Under the pieces are notes generated by a model that saw only the letters and a program-made list of their open reading frames with translations, was not told the DNA's origin and did not search any database. The position numbers and the translations under genes are program-made. DNA of 29,608 nucleotides from positions 1 through 29,608 of the forward strand of contig CABUOA010000023.1 of NCBI GenBank assembly GCA_902493145.1. Reading direction: 5' to 3'. Source of the DNA: an uncultured Collinsella sp. (GTDB taxonomy: Bacteria; Actinomycetota; Coriobacteriia; Coriobacteriales; Coriobacteriaceae). Positions 14,765 to 23,533 of the stretch are shown piece after piece; position 1 is the first letter of the stretch, and the number at the start of each line of letters is the position of its first letter.

Positions 14765-14770
14765 TAAGAT
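14765..14770 (+). promoter_or_regulatory. Promoter of lepA, probably giving a leaderless transcript
   Basis: The -10 TAAGAT is followed by only seven bases (agtccgc) before the lepA ATG, and no Shine-Dalgarno is present. The same CGCTCGGGTA context precedes the -10 of the first J-protein gene (18877-18888). Confidence 0.5.
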
Positions 14771-14777
14771 AGTCCGC

Positions 14778-16589
14778 ATGAATACTTCAATTGACATTTC
14801 CCACATCCGCAACTTCTCAATTGTTGCGCACATCGACCATGGCAAGTCCACGATCAGTGACCGCATCCTCGAGCTCACCCATACCGTTGACGAGCGCGAC
14901 ATGGAGTCGCAGCTGCTCGACACTATGGATATCGAGCGCGAGCGCGGCATCACGATCAAGTCCAATGCCGTTCGCGTGTCCTATGACGCCGATGATGGCG
15001 AGACGTATCAGTTCAACCTGATCGATACGCCGGGCCACGTTGACTTTACCTACGAGGTCTCGCGTTCGCTGGCCGCCTGCGAGGGCGCGGTGCTCGTCGT
15101 CGATGCCACCCAGGGTGTCGAGGCCCAGACCGTCTCCAATGCGACGCTCGCCATGAACGCCAATTTGGACATTGTGCCGGCCATCAACAAGATCGACCTG
15201 CCCTCGGCCCATCCCGATGAGGTCAAGATCGAGATCGAGGATGACTTGGCGATCCCTGCCGATGATGCCGTGTGTGTCTCGGGCAAGACCGGCGAGGGCA
15301 TCCACGATCTGCTGGAGTCCATTGTCTTTTTGATCTCTCCGCCCAAGGGCGATGCGAACGCGCCGCTCAAGGCACTCATCCTGGATTCGTATTTCGACGA
15401 GTATCGCGGCGTCGTCGCCACGGTGCGCATCTTTGACGGTTCCATCAAAAAGGGCGATACCCTGCGCATGATGCAGGCAAAGGGCGACTTTTTGGTCGAT
15501 GGCGTGGGCGTCAAGCGTCCCGCCGAGACTCCGGTCGATGCGCTGACGGTCGGCGAGGTGGGCTACGTGGTCACGGGCCTGAAGGACCCCGAGGCCGTGC
15601 GCGTGGGCGATACCCTCACGTGGGCGTCGAATCCCTGCCCCGAGCCGCTTCCCGGCTACCGCGAGGCTAAGCCCATGGTCTATACGGGCCTGTTCCCGAT
15701 CGATAACAAGGACTATGAGAACCTGCGTGACGCGCTCGATAAGCTGCACGTCAACGACCCGTCGTTGGTGTGGGAGCCCGAGACCTCGGTGGCGCTCGGC
15801 TTTGGCTTCCGTGTGGGCTTCCTGGGCCTGCTGCACATGGAAGTCGTCAAGGAACGCCTGGAGCGCGAGTTCAATCTGGACCTCATTGCCACGAGCCCCT
15901 CGGTTGACTATCACGTCTACAAGACTGACGGAGAGATGATTGATGTCCGTAGCCCGCAGGATCTTCCCGAGGCCACGCGCATCGAGCGTATCGAGGAACC
16001 CTACCTCAAGGCTAAGATCATCTGCCCGCCCGAGTATACGGGTGCCGTCATGCAGCTCGCTATCGAGCACCGTGGCATTACAACCGACATGATCCATCTC
16101 ACGAGCAAATCGGTCGAGATGCGCTTTGACATGCCGCTCGCCGAGCTCATCCTGGACTTCTTTGACCAGCTCAAGAGTCGTACCAAGGGCTATGCCTCGC
16201 TCGACTACGAGTTCAACGAGTACCGTCCCTCCGAGCTCGTTAAGCTCGATATCTTGCTTTCGGGCGATGAGGTGGACGCGCTGTCGTTTATCGTCCACAA
16301 GGACAAGGCCTATGGCCTGGCCCGTGGCCTGTGCGACAAGCTTAAGGAGATCATCCCGCGTCAGCTGTTCGAGGTGCCCATCCAGGGTGCTATCGGCAAT
16401 AAGATCATTGCCCGCTCCACCGTCAAGGCGCGTCGCAAGGACGTGCTTGCTAAGTGCTACGGCGGCGATATCTCGCGTAAGCGCAAGCTGCTCGAGAAGC
16501 AGAAAGAGGGCAAGAAGCGCATGAAGGCCATCGGATCGGTCGAGGTCCCGCAGGAGGCCTTTATGGCGATCCTCAAGGTGGACGAGTAG
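14778..16589 (+). CDS. lepA: Elongation factor 4 (LepA)
   Basis: EF4 is a ribosome-bound GTPase implicated in back-translocation and in small-subunit biogenesis. The 603-residue protein has the GTPase motifs AHIDHGKS (17-24), ERERGITIKS, DTPGHVDF and NKIDLPSA, then domains II, III and V-like, and the EF4-specific C-terminal domain with an RRKDVLAKCYGGDISRKRKL segment. The length is typical. ATG at 14778 fits the family N-terminus (ISHIRNFSIVAHIDHGKS). There is no Shine-Dalgarno and the -10 lies 7 bases upstream, so translation from a leaderless mRNA is likely. dusB follows after 4 bases. Confidence 0.96.
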   Translation: MNTSIDISHIRNFSIVAHIDHGKSTISDRILELTHTVDERDMESQLLDTMDIERERGITIKSNAVRVSYDADDGETYQFNLIDTPGHVDFTYEVSRSLAACEGAVLVVDATQGVEAQTVSNATLAMNANLDIVPAINKIDLPSAHPDEVKIEIEDDLAIPADDAVCVSGKTGEGIHDLLESIVFLISPPKGDANAPLKALILDSYFDEYRGVVATVRIFDGSIKKGDTLRMMQAKGDFLVDGVGVKRPAETPVDALTVGEVGYVVTGLKDPEAVRVGDTLTWASNPCPEPLPGYREAKPMVYTGLFPIDNKDYENLRDALDKLHVNDPSLVWEPETSVALGFGFRVGFLGLLHMEVVKERLEREFNLDLIATSPSVDYHVYKTDGEMIDVRSPQDLPEATRIERIEEPYLKAKIICPPEYTGAVMQLAIEHRGITTDMIHLTSKSVEMRFDMPLAELILDFFDQLKSRTKGYASLDYEFNEYRPSELVKLDILLSGDEVDALSFIVHKDKAYGLARGLCDKLKEIIPRQLFEVPIQGAIGNKIIARSTVKARRKDVLAKCYGGDISRKRKLLEKQKEGKKRMKAIGSVEVPQEAFMAILKVDE

Positions 16590-16593
16590 GTCT

Positions 16594-17637
16594 ATGGCGC
16601 TTTCTGAATACAGCAAGCGGCTGCTGGGCGCCTATGCCGAGCAGCCGTTCCTTATGGCTCCCATGGCGGGCGTGACCGACCCTGCCTACCGCATCATGTG
16701 CCGCCGTCGCGGTGCCAACCTTGCCTACAGCGAGATGGTGAGCGTGGCGGGCCTTGCCTATGCCAGCAACAAGACCTGGCGCCTGGTGCTACCGGCCGAC
16801 GAGGAGCAGCAGATTTGCGTGCAACTCTTCGGCTCCAAGCCCGATCAGTTTGCGAGCGCCGTCGCTGCCGTCGAGGAGCGCGTTGGCGATCGCCTGTCGC
16901 TCATCGATATCAATATGGCATGCCCCGCCCGCAAGGTTGTTACCAAGGGCGAGGGCTCGGCGCTCATGCGCACGCCCGACCTGGCGGAGAAGATCGTCGA
17001 GGCCACGGTGGGCGCGGCGCACGTGCCCGTGACCGTCAAGATTCGCAAAGGCTTTTATGCCGAGGACCGCAATGCCGCGACATTTGCCCAGATGCTTGAG
17101 GGCGCAGGGGCTGCCGCAGTCGCCGTGCATGGTCGTTGCGCCACGCAGCTCTACACCGGCCAGGCCGATTGGTCGGTCGTCGATGAGGTCGCAGATGCCG
17201 TTGAGATTCCCGTGATCGGTTCGGGTGATGTGTTCACCGCCGAGGATGCCGCGGTGCATCTGCGAAACTCGGGTGCCAGCGCGGTGTTTATCGCGCGCGG
17301 CATCTACGGGAACCCGTGGGTGTTTGGCGATGCTCGCGCTCTTGCGCTCGATGGCACACCGGTGCCGGCGCGCAGCTCTGTCGAGCGCCTGGACGCCCTG
17401 CGTGAGCACCTAACGCTGACGCATGAGCTCCTGCCGCTCATGTCGCGTGCCCGTACGTACGCAAGCTGGTACTTAAAAGGCATGCCCCATGCCGCCGCTT
17501 GGCGTGCCCATGTGGTGCGCTGCTCCACGTATGAGGAGTTTATGGCGCTGGTCGATGAGATCGAGCATGATGTGGTGGCCTGCGAGGCTGCCCTTGCCGC
17601 CGGCGAATCGGTGCCCCCTCATCCGCTGGAGGCTTAA
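16594..17637 (+). CDS. dusB: tRNA-dihydrouridine synthase
   Basis: This flavoenzyme reduces selected uridines of tRNA to dihydrouridine with NADPH. The 347-residue protein has the FMN-binding start LMAPMAGVTDPAYR, the catalytic cysteine in INMACPARKVV (C110), the VKIRKGF strand, the HGR motif and the phosphate-binding IGSGDV and IARGIYGNPW loops, followed by a helical RNA-binding domain. It resembles the DusB group of Gram-positive bacteria; the exact target uridine cannot be told from sequence. ATG at 16594 begins 4 bases after lepA, which lacks a clear intervening promoter. Confidence 0.92.
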   Translation: MALSEYSKRLLGAYAEQPFLMAPMAGVTDPAYRIMCRRRGANLAYSEMVSVAGLAYASNKTWRLVLPADEEQQICVQLFGSKPDQFASAVAAVEERVGDRLSLIDINMACPARKVVTKGEGSALMRTPDLAEKIVEATVGAAHVPVTVKIRKGFYAEDRNAATFAQMLEGAGAAAVAVHGRCATQLYTGQADWSVVDEVADAVEIPVIGSGDVFTAEDAAVHLRNSGASAVFIARGIYGNPWVFGDARALALDGTPVPARSSVERLDALREHLTLTHELLPLMSRARTYASWYLKGMPHAAAWRAHVVRCSTYEEFMALVDEIEHDVVACEAALAAGESVPPHPLEA

Positions 17638-17639
17638 GG

Positions 17640-18872
17640 GTGGCCGTTACCGCGCTGTACGTGCACGTGCCGTTCTGTGCCCAAAAGTGCCGCTACTGCG
17701 ACTTCGACTCGCGCAGCTTTGCTTCGTGTGATTTGGATGCCGCGCTCGATTCCTATTTTGAGCAGTTGTTCGCGCGTCTCGATGCTTTTGGCAAGGCTGG
17801 GGCCCTCGACCAGATCCGCACCGTCTATGTTGGCGGCGGCACGCCGTCGCTGGCGGGGGAGCGCCTGGTGGAGCTGGCGCGGCGTATTCGTGCGTGGTGC
17901 GCCCCCGTTGAGTTTACCTGCGAGGCCAATCCCGAGTCGCTGACCGCCGAGCTTGCTACTGCGCTTGCCAAGGTTGGTGTCACACGCGTTTCTCTGGGCG
18001 TGCAAACGCTCGATAACACCGAACTTACCGCCATCGGCCGCATTCACGATGCCGATCGGGCGCTCGCCGCCATCGCGACGGTCAAGGACGCTGGGCTTGA
18101 CGTGTCGTGCGACCTTATGTGCGGACTTCCCGGGCAGACCGCAGCGAGTTGGAAGCGTACGCTCGAGGGCGTGCTGGCGGCGGTTCCGCATCATGTGTCG
18201 GTTTACCCGCTCACGCTCGAGGTGGGGACGCCCCTCTATCGCATGGCGTGCCGTGACGAGTCGCTCGAGCCCGACGAGGATTTTCAGGCCGCCTGCATGG
18301 ACGTGGCGCGCGAGCTCCTGGGTGCCGCCGGCTATCACCCGTATGAGGTGGCGAGCTACGCGCTCGACGGCCATGAATGCGCCCATAACATTGCCTACTG
18401 GACCGGACGGGGCTACCTGGGCCTGGGCCGTTCTGCCGCCGGTATGCTTGATACTGGGGATTTCGACCGTCTTGCAGGTTTGTTCCCCGGCGTGTCTGCT
18501 CGAGGCGACGCGTACCGTGTGCGTTTGGTTCAGCGCGACGATGACGCGACGTCGTTTGAGGCCGAATACCTGTCGCAGCGAGAGGCTGCGGCCGAAGACC
18601 TGATGCTCGCTTGTCGCATGACGCGCGGTATTGCGTCCGACCTGTTGGTTCGCGCGGCTCGTGTCATCCCGGCCGATGAGCTGACAGCCGCTTGTGATCG
18701 CGCGCTCGAATTGGGTCTTGCCACTTGGGTGCCCGAGACGCTCGGGGTCCATGAGGGACCCTTTACTTCGGCAGATGTCGTCGCGGGCCATGTTCGAGCT
18801 CGTTTAGCACCGACACACCTGGGCTGGCTCGATGGAAATGTTCTGTTCGAGCTGTTTTGGGATCTAGCTTAG
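17640..18872 (+). CDS. hemW: Heme chaperone HemW, radical SAM family
   Basis: HemW is the radical SAM protein long annotated as oxygen-independent coproporphyrinogen III oxidase-like; it binds heme and passes it to membrane respiratory enzymes. The 410-residue protein opens ALYVHVPFCAQKCRYCDF, with the cluster cysteines C13-x3-C17-x2-C20, then VGGGTPS, ANPES, RVSLGVQT and DLMCGLPGQT, as in the family, and a C-terminal HemN_C-like domain. The single CxxxCxxC without the extra downstream Cys of HemN supports HemW. GTG at 17640 has GGAGG seven bases upstream within the dusB end; the order lepA-hemW is common in Gram-positive bacteria. Confidence 0.9.
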   Translation: MAVTALYVHVPFCAQKCRYCDFDSRSFASCDLDAALDSYFEQLFARLDAFGKAGALDQIRTVYVGGGTPSLAGERLVELARRIRAWCAPVEFTCEANPESLTAELATALAKVGVTRVSLGVQTLDNTELTAIGRIHDADRALAAIATVKDAGLDVSCDLMCGLPGQTAASWKRTLEGVLAAVPHHVSVYPLTLEVGTPLYRMACRDESLEPDEDFQAACMDVARELLGAAGYHPYEVASYALDGHECAHNIAYWTGRGYLGLGRSAAGMLDTGDFDRLAGLFPGVSARGDAYRVRLVQRDDDATSFEAEYLSQREAAAEDLMLACRMTRGIASDLLVRAARVIPADELTAACDRALELGLATWVPETLGVHEGPFTSADVVAGHVRARLAPTHLGWLDGNVLFELFWDLA

Positions 18873-18882
18873 GCCGCTCGGG

Positions 18883-18888
18883 TAGAAT
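18883..18888 (+). promoter_or_regulatory. -10 element of the J-protein operon
   Basis: TAGAAT preceded by cgctcggg lies 42 bases before the first J-protein ATG. A clear -35 at 17 bases is not seen; TTGGGA at about 18857 would give a 20-base spacer. No HrcA CIRCE element or HAIR-type repeat is recognised. Confidence 0.45.
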
Positions 18889-18930
18889 TACCGGAATATA
18901 TACGCTGCTGTGAGCAGGAGGTTGCCGCGC

Positions 18931-20034
18931 ATGGCGACGATGAACGAAAAAGATTACTACGAGATTCTAGGTGTCTCCAAGGACGCCACCTCGCGTGATA
19001 TTCAAAAGGCCTTCCAGCAAAAGGCCCGTAAGCTCCATCCGGACGTCAACAAAGAGCCGGATGCCGAGGAAAAGTTTAAAGAGGTTTCCGAGGCCTACGC
19101 CGTGCTTTCGGATGAGCAAAAACGTGCGCGCTACGATGCCATGCGTTCTGGCAATCCCTTTGCCGGTGCCCCTACGGCTTCGCCCTATGGTGGCGGCTAT
19201 GCCGGCAACACGGGCTATGGCAATCCCTTTGAGGGCGGCTTTCCTTTTGGCGGTGCCTGGGGCCAGCAGCGTCGCGGCCAGGCTGCCTACAATCCCGAGA
19301 ACGGCGCCAACGTGGTCGTCGATATCAAACTGGACGCCAAGGAGGCCAAGGACGGTGCCCGCAAGACCGTCCGCTATACGCGCTTCGATACCTGTGGTCA
19401 CTGCGGCGGCTCGGGTTCTGTCTCCTCCGAGCATGCCCATACCTGCCCGAGCTGCGGTGGCCGCGGGCACATCGACGTCGACTTGTCCTTCCTGTTTGGT
19501 GCGGGCACGTTCCAGTCGGTCTGCCCCGAGTGCGGCGGTTCCGGTAAGGTCGTGGCCGACCCCTGCCCCGATTGCGGTGGCAGCGGTCGTACTCGCGTAA
19601 CCTCCGAGCAGACGATTGAGTTTCCTGCCGGCACGCACGATGGCGACGAGGTCCGCATTAGCGGCATGGGTCACGCCGGCACTAACGGTGCCGCTGGCGG
19701 TGATCTAGTCGGCCGTGCCCATGTCGAGTCCGAGCGCTTGGAAGGCAAAGCTCGTACCGGTTTTTACCTGATGGGCATCGTGGCGCCGTTTTTGGTACTC
19801 TCGGCCATCTCGGGCGTGTTCTCGGCCTTTGCCGTGATGTGCTTTATTCCGTTTACCATGGGCCTGTTCATGGTGCTTTCGGACGGCGTGCTTCATCGCA
19901 GCCTGCTGTGGTGGAAGCGCGGTGCGATGCAGTTTGCCAACGGTTTTGCCAATGGCTTCATGTTCGCGCTCGTGTCGGTTTGGTTCGCGAGCTGCTCGCA
20001 ACGGGCCATGCTTTCGCCTTACGGAATGCAATAA
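18931..20034 (+). CDS. Membrane-anchored J-domain protein with DnaJ zinc finger (no second C-terminal domain)
   Basis: The 367-residue protein begins as DnaJ: J domain (about 7-71, HPD at 36-38), a long Gly/Phe/Tyr-rich linker (73-118), then the four-repeat zinc finger C155xxC158, C172xxC175, C198xxC201, C212xxC215, and a short piece of client-binding domain ending GGDLVGRAHVESERL. Where DnaJ would continue with the rest of domain I and II and the dimer tail, it has three hydrophobic segments (about 278-296, 298-317 and 335-354) and a short tail. It should recruit DnaK to the membrane; that role is inferred. ATG at 18931 has CAGGAGG upstream. The coding looks continuous, so this is not a frameshift. 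A soluble paralogue follows. Confidence 0.85.
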   Translation: MATMNEKDYYEILGVSKDATSRDIQKAFQQKARKLHPDVNKEPDAEEKFKEVSEAYAVLSDEQKRARYDAMRSGNPFAGAPTASPYGGGYAGNTGYGNPFEGGFPFGGAWGQQRRGQAAYNPENGANVVVDIKLDAKEAKDGARKTVRYTRFDTCGHCGGSGSVSSEHAHTCPSCGGRGHIDVDLSFLFGAGTFQSVCPECGGSGKVVADPCPDCGGSGRTRVTSEQTIEFPAGTHDGDEVRISGMGHAGTNGAAGGDLVGRAHVESERLEGKARTGFYLMGIVAPFLVLSAISGVFSAFAVMCFIPFTMGLFMVLSDGVLHRSLLWWKRGAMQFANGFANGFMFALVSVWFASCSQRAMLSPYGMQ

Positions 20035-20115
20035 CATCAAACCCTCTGTTTGCGGTTGGCCCAGCTTGGGTATAGGACGCACTGTGACAATAATGAAAGT
20101 CGGAAGGATTCGGTC

Positions 20116-21264
20116 GTGTCGGAAAATAGGGATTACTACGAGGTACTTGGCGTCGACAAGGATGCCGACGCGCGGACGATTAAGCGCGCGTTTCTAAAGA
20201 AGGCCCGTACCGTACACCCGGACGTTTCGGACGACCCCGAGGCCGAGGCCAAGTTCAAGGAGCTCAACGAGGCCTATTCCGTTCTTTCCGATGAGCAGAA
20301 GCGTGCTAACTACGACCGTTACGGCACTGCCGACGGCCCTGGTGGTTCGGGCTACGTCGATATCAACGATATCTTTGGTGGTATGGGCATGGACGACTTG
20401 TTCTCGTCGTTTTTTGGCGGCGGTGCCGGCGGTGGCGCCCGCAGCCGTCGCGAGCGTCGTCGCGGTCGTGACATGGCCATCTCGCTTTCGGTGACGCTCG
20501 AGGAGGCGGCGCTCGGCTGCAAAAAGACAATCAGCTATGACCGCTTTGCTCCTTGCGAGGACTGCAATGGCACCGGTAGGGCAGAGGGCGCACAGGAAAA
20601 GCAGTGCGGCCGCTGCCACGGCACGGGCTATGTCACGACGGTTCAGCGATCGTTTTTGGGCCAGGTTCAGTCTTCCTCGCCTTGCCCCGACTGCCATGGC
20701 GAGGGCACGGTTATCGACCATCCCTGCGAGACCTGCGATGGTCAGGGCCGCACGCCTTCGCATGAAAAGATTGACATCGATATTCCCGCCGGCGTTTCGA
20801 CCGGTCGACAGCTGCGTGTGAGCGGCTTTGGCGAGGCCGGTCTTCGCGGCGAGCCTTCGGGCGACTTGATTGTCAACGTGCGCGTTGCCGACCATGAGCG
20901 CTTTAAGCGCAACGGTGACGACCTGTACCTGGTGAGCGATATCTCGATTGCGCAGGCTGCGCTCGGCTGCGAGATCGAGGTCGAGGGCATTATGCCCGAC
21001 GAGGTCGTTAAGGTGTGCGTCCCCGCCGGCGCCCAGTACGGCGACACCGTGAACGTCAATAATTACGGCATGCCGCGCATTGGCGGTGGCGGTTCGCGTG
21101 GCCGCTTGATCGTGCAACTGCGCGTGGTCGTTCCCACCAATCTTTCCAATAAGCAGCGCGAGCTGCTCCGTGCTTTTGCCGATGAGATGGGCGATGACGT
21201 CGCTTCCGGTAAGAAGTCGGTGACCGACCGTATCAAGAGTGCCCTCGACGATATCCTCGATTAA
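20116..21264 (+). CDS. dnaJ: Chaperone DnaJ (type I J protein)
   Basis: DnaJ delivers unfolded proteins to DnaK and stimulates its ATPase. The 382-residue protein has the complete type I layout: J domain with HPD (34-36), Gly/Phe region (75-108) with a DIFGGMGMDDLFSSFFGG segment, zinc finger cysteines 147/150, 164/167, 190/193 and 204/207, both client-binding domains (DIPAGVSTGRQLRVSG..., DLIVNVRVADHERFKRNGDDLY) and the dimerisation tail. GTG at 20116 follows GGAAGGA; the in-frame ATG at 20050 would add 22 unrelated residues. The gene does not sit beside dnaK and grpE here, so it may be a second DnaJ; a dnaK-linked copy could exist elsewhere. Confidence 0.93.
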   Translation: MSENRDYYEVLGVDKDADARTIKRAFLKKARTVHPDVSDDPEAEAKFKELNEAYSVLSDEQKRANYDRYGTADGPGGSGYVDINDIFGGMGMDDLFSSFFGGGAGGGARSRRERRRGRDMAISLSVTLEEAALGCKKTISYDRFAPCEDCNGTGRAEGAQEKQCGRCHGTGYVTTVQRSFLGQVQSSSPCPDCHGEGTVIDHPCETCDGQGRTPSHEKIDIDIPAGVSTGRQLRVSGFGEAGLRGEPSGDLIVNVRVADHERFKRNGDDLYLVSDISIAQAALGCEIEVEGIMPDEVVKVCVPAGAQYGDTVNVNNYGMPRIGGGGSRGRLIVQLRVVVPTNLSNKQRELLRAFADEMGDDVASGKKSVTDRIKSALDDILD

Positions 21265-21273
21265 GGAGCCCGC

Positions 21274-22566
21274 GTGCTCGCACCCCATATTTCCGTCGTC
21301 AACCTCGGCTGCCGTGTCAACCGGGTTGAGTCTGACCGTATCACTGCCGATCTTATGCGCCTGGGTTTTGCTATGGTGGAGCCCCAGGATGCCGACCTGA
21401 TCGTCATTAACACCTGTGCCGTTACGGGCGAGGCCGAGGCCAAGACCCGTAAGGCCGTTCGTCATGCGCTGGCCTATCCGGGCGAGCCTTACGTGGTCGT
21501 AACCGGCTGCGTCGTCAACCTGCATCCCGAGGAGCTGCTGGAGCTCTCCGATCGCGTGATCGCCGAGCCGTCCAAGATTGACGTCGCCGAGCGCGTCTGC
21601 GAGGTGCTGGGTGTTGAATCCGATAGCGTGCCCGCCTGTAGCGATGGCGACGTGGTCGATGCGCTCGGTCGCTCTCGCCTGGGCGTGAAGATTCAGGACG
21701 GCTGCAACCATCGCTGCACCTATTGCATTGTGTGGAAGGCACGCGGCCCCGAGCGCTCCGTGCCCGTCGAGTCCGTGCTCGAGCAAGTTCGCGAGGCCCA
21801 GGAGGCCGGCGTGCCCGAGGTGGTGCTGACCGGTGTGAACCTGGGTGCCTACGATGGCAAGAGCGCGACCGACGAGCATGTCGAAATCGATGAGCTGCTC
21901 GAGGCCATCATGGAGCGCACGTCTATTCCGCATGTGCGCATTTCCTCGGTCGAGCCCATGGATATCTCTGAGCGCCTGCTTAAGGTTATGGCGCGCTATC
22001 CGCAGCGTATTGCCCCGTTTTTGCACCTGCCCGTGCAGTCCGGCTGTACGGCAACCTTGCATCGCATGGGTCGTCCCTATAGTGCGGAGTCCTTTGAGGA
22101 CACGGTGCGTATGATTCGCGCCAACTTGCCCCAGGCGTCTCTTTCGTGCGACGTCATCGTCGGTTTTCCTGGTGAGACGGACGAGGAGTTCGAGGAGTCG
22201 CTGGCGCTGTGCCGCCGTGTGGGTTTCTCGCGTATGCACGTGTTCCGCTATAGCAAGCGTCCCGGTACCCTTGCTGCCGACATGCCCGACCAGGTGCCGC
22301 CCGAGGTTATGGCCGAGCGCAGCCGTCGTATGCGAGACACGGCGCAGGAGCTCGCTATTGCCGATGCTCGTCGTCGCGTGGGCACTGTCGAGCGTGCCGT
22401 GCTCGAGTATGGTGACAGCCTGACGCTCGGTTCGTTCCATCATGCCCGTCTTGACGATACCTGTGGACTTACAGCCCCGTGCCTGCTCGATGTTGCTATC
22501 ATCGGAGTCGATGATTCCGGCTTGGTCCATGCGCGCAGGGAGGTCCATGGAAGCCTCGAAGATTAG
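21274..22566 (+). CDS. mtaB: tRNA N6-threonylcarbamoyladenosine(37) methylthiotransferase MtaB
   Basis: MtaB adds a methylthio group to t6A37 of tRNAs that read ANN codons. The 430-residue protein has the N-terminal domain with three cluster cysteines (C13 in NLGCRVN, C48 in NTCAVT, C79 in TGCVV), the radical SAM site C144-x3-C148-x2-C151 (CNHRCTYC), the HLPVQSG and VGFPGETDEEF motifs, and a TRAM-like C-terminus. NLGCRVN rather than TxGCQMN fits MtaB rather than MiaB. GTG at 21274 follows TAAGGAG. It comes right after dnaJ; prmA and rsmE, which lie between dnaJ and mtaB in many Firmicutes, are absent. The end overlaps phoH by 20 bases. Confidence 0.93.
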   Translation: MLAPHISVVNLGCRVNRVESDRITADLMRLGFAMVEPQDADLIVINTCAVTGEAEAKTRKAVRHALAYPGEPYVVVTGCVVNLHPEELLELSDRVIAEPSKIDVAERVCEVLGVESDSVPACSDGDVVDALGRSRLGVKIQDGCNHRCTYCIVWKARGPERSVPVESVLEQVREAQEAGVPEVVLTGVNLGAYDGKSATDEHVEIDELLEAIMERTSIPHVRISSVEPMDISERLLKVMARYPQRIAPFLHLPVQSGCTATLHRMGRPYSAESFEDTVRMIRANLPQASLSCDVIVGFPGETDEEFEESLALCRRVGFSRMHVFRYSKRPGTLAADMPDQVPPEVMAERSRRMRDTAQELAIADARRRVGTVERAVLEYGDSLTLGSFHHARLDDTCGLTAPCLLDVAIIGVDDSGLVHARREVHGSLED

Positions 22567-23533
22567 ACTTACCGTTCCCGAGGGAATTGATCCCTCGTGC
22601 GTTTTGGGCGCCGGCGACGGCGTCCTTCGTGCACTCGAGAGCTTGGTTCGCGCCCATGTGGTCGCCCGTGGCGATAGCATCGCCGTGAGCGGTGACCCGG
22701 ACGAGGTCGAACTCGTGGCTCGCTTTTTCGAACATGCTTTTCGCGAGGCGGCGGCCGGGCGCACGCTGTCTGCTGACGATGTCTCTCGCTGCCTGGCCGT
22801 CTTGCGCGACGGTGAGCACGAGGCTACGTCGCTTCGCGATGACGTGCTGCTTTCGTATCGCGGCCGCGTCATTCGCCCCAAGACGCTTGGGCAAAAGCGC
22901 TATGTGGATGCCATTCGCTCGCATACCATCACCTTTGGCTTGGGTCCTGCCGGTACCGGTAAGACCTATCTGGCCATGGCGCTCGCCGTTGCCGCGCTCA
23001 AGCGCCATGAGGTGGGCCGTTTGATCTTGACGCGTCCTGTTGTCGAGGCGGGGGAGAACCTGGGCTTTTTGCCTGGCACCCTCGAGGAAAAGATCGATCC
23101 GTACATGCGTCCGCTCTACGACGCCCTTTTTGACATGATGGATCGCGAGCGCACCGATGAGCTTATGGAGCGCGGCGTGATCGAGATCGCCCCGCTTGCC
23201 TATATGCGCGGTCGTACGCTGAGCGATGCTTTCGTGGTGCTCGACGAGGCGCAAAATACTACGCCCGAGCAGATGAAGATGTTCCTGACACGCCTTGGAT
23301 TCAACTCCAAGTTCGTGATTACCGGCGACCTCAGCCAGCGCGACCTGGTGGGTCGTCGTGGTGGCTTGGCGGATGTTGAGAAGATTTTGGGCCGTGTCGA
23401 CGATGTGGCGTTTGCACACCTGGAGCGCGCCGACGTGGTGCGCCATGCCCTAGTGGGTCGTATCGTTGAGGCATATGATGCTTATGATGACGTGCGCGAG
23501 CAGCGCTCGCGCGACCGAAAGGAGTCCCGTTGA
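22547..23533 (+). CDS. phoH: PhoH-family ATPase
   Basis: PhoH-like proteins are ATPases related to the N-terminal helicase fold; a role in RNA metabolism together with YbeY is widely suspected but unproven. The 328-residue protein has an N-terminal KH-like region, Walker A GPAGTGKT (133-140), the signature RPVVEAGENLGFLPGT, Walker B VVLDEAQN (230-237) and the conserved FVITGDLSQRD. ATG at 22547 has GGGAGG just upstream; the frame is open further back, but only as overlap with mtaB. It ends with TTGA overlapping the ybeY start, the usual phoH-ybeY pair. Confidence 0.93.
   Translation: MEASKIRLTVPEGIDPSCVLGAGDGVLRALESLVRAHVVARGDSIAVSGDPDEVELVARFFEHAFREAAAGRTLSADDVSRCLAVLRDGEHEATSLRDDVLLSYRGRVIRPKTLGQKRYVDAIRSHTITFGLGPAGTGKTYLAMALAVAALKRHEVGRLILTRPVVEAGENLGFLPGTLEEKIDPYMRPLYDALFDMMDRERTDELMERGVIEIAPLAYMRGRTLSDAFVVLDEAQNTTPEQMKMFLTRLGFNSKFVITGDLSQRDLVGRRGGLADVEKILGRVDDVAFAHLERADVVRHALVGRIVEAYDAYDDVREQRSRDRKESR

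Noticed and set aside
14817..16616. 599-codon open frame on the minus strand opposite lepA
   Set aside because: Antisense shadow of lepA; composition rather than conservation explains its length.
18931..20034. Frameshift or broken dnaJ
   Set aside because: The membrane segments are in the same frame, with the same codon habits, and the gene ends 80 bases before the next start; a real architecture is more likely.
20194..22881. 895-codon open frame on the minus strand opposite dnaJ, mtaB and phoH
   Set aside because: It crosses several well-identified genes on the other strand and has no domain; antisense shadow.
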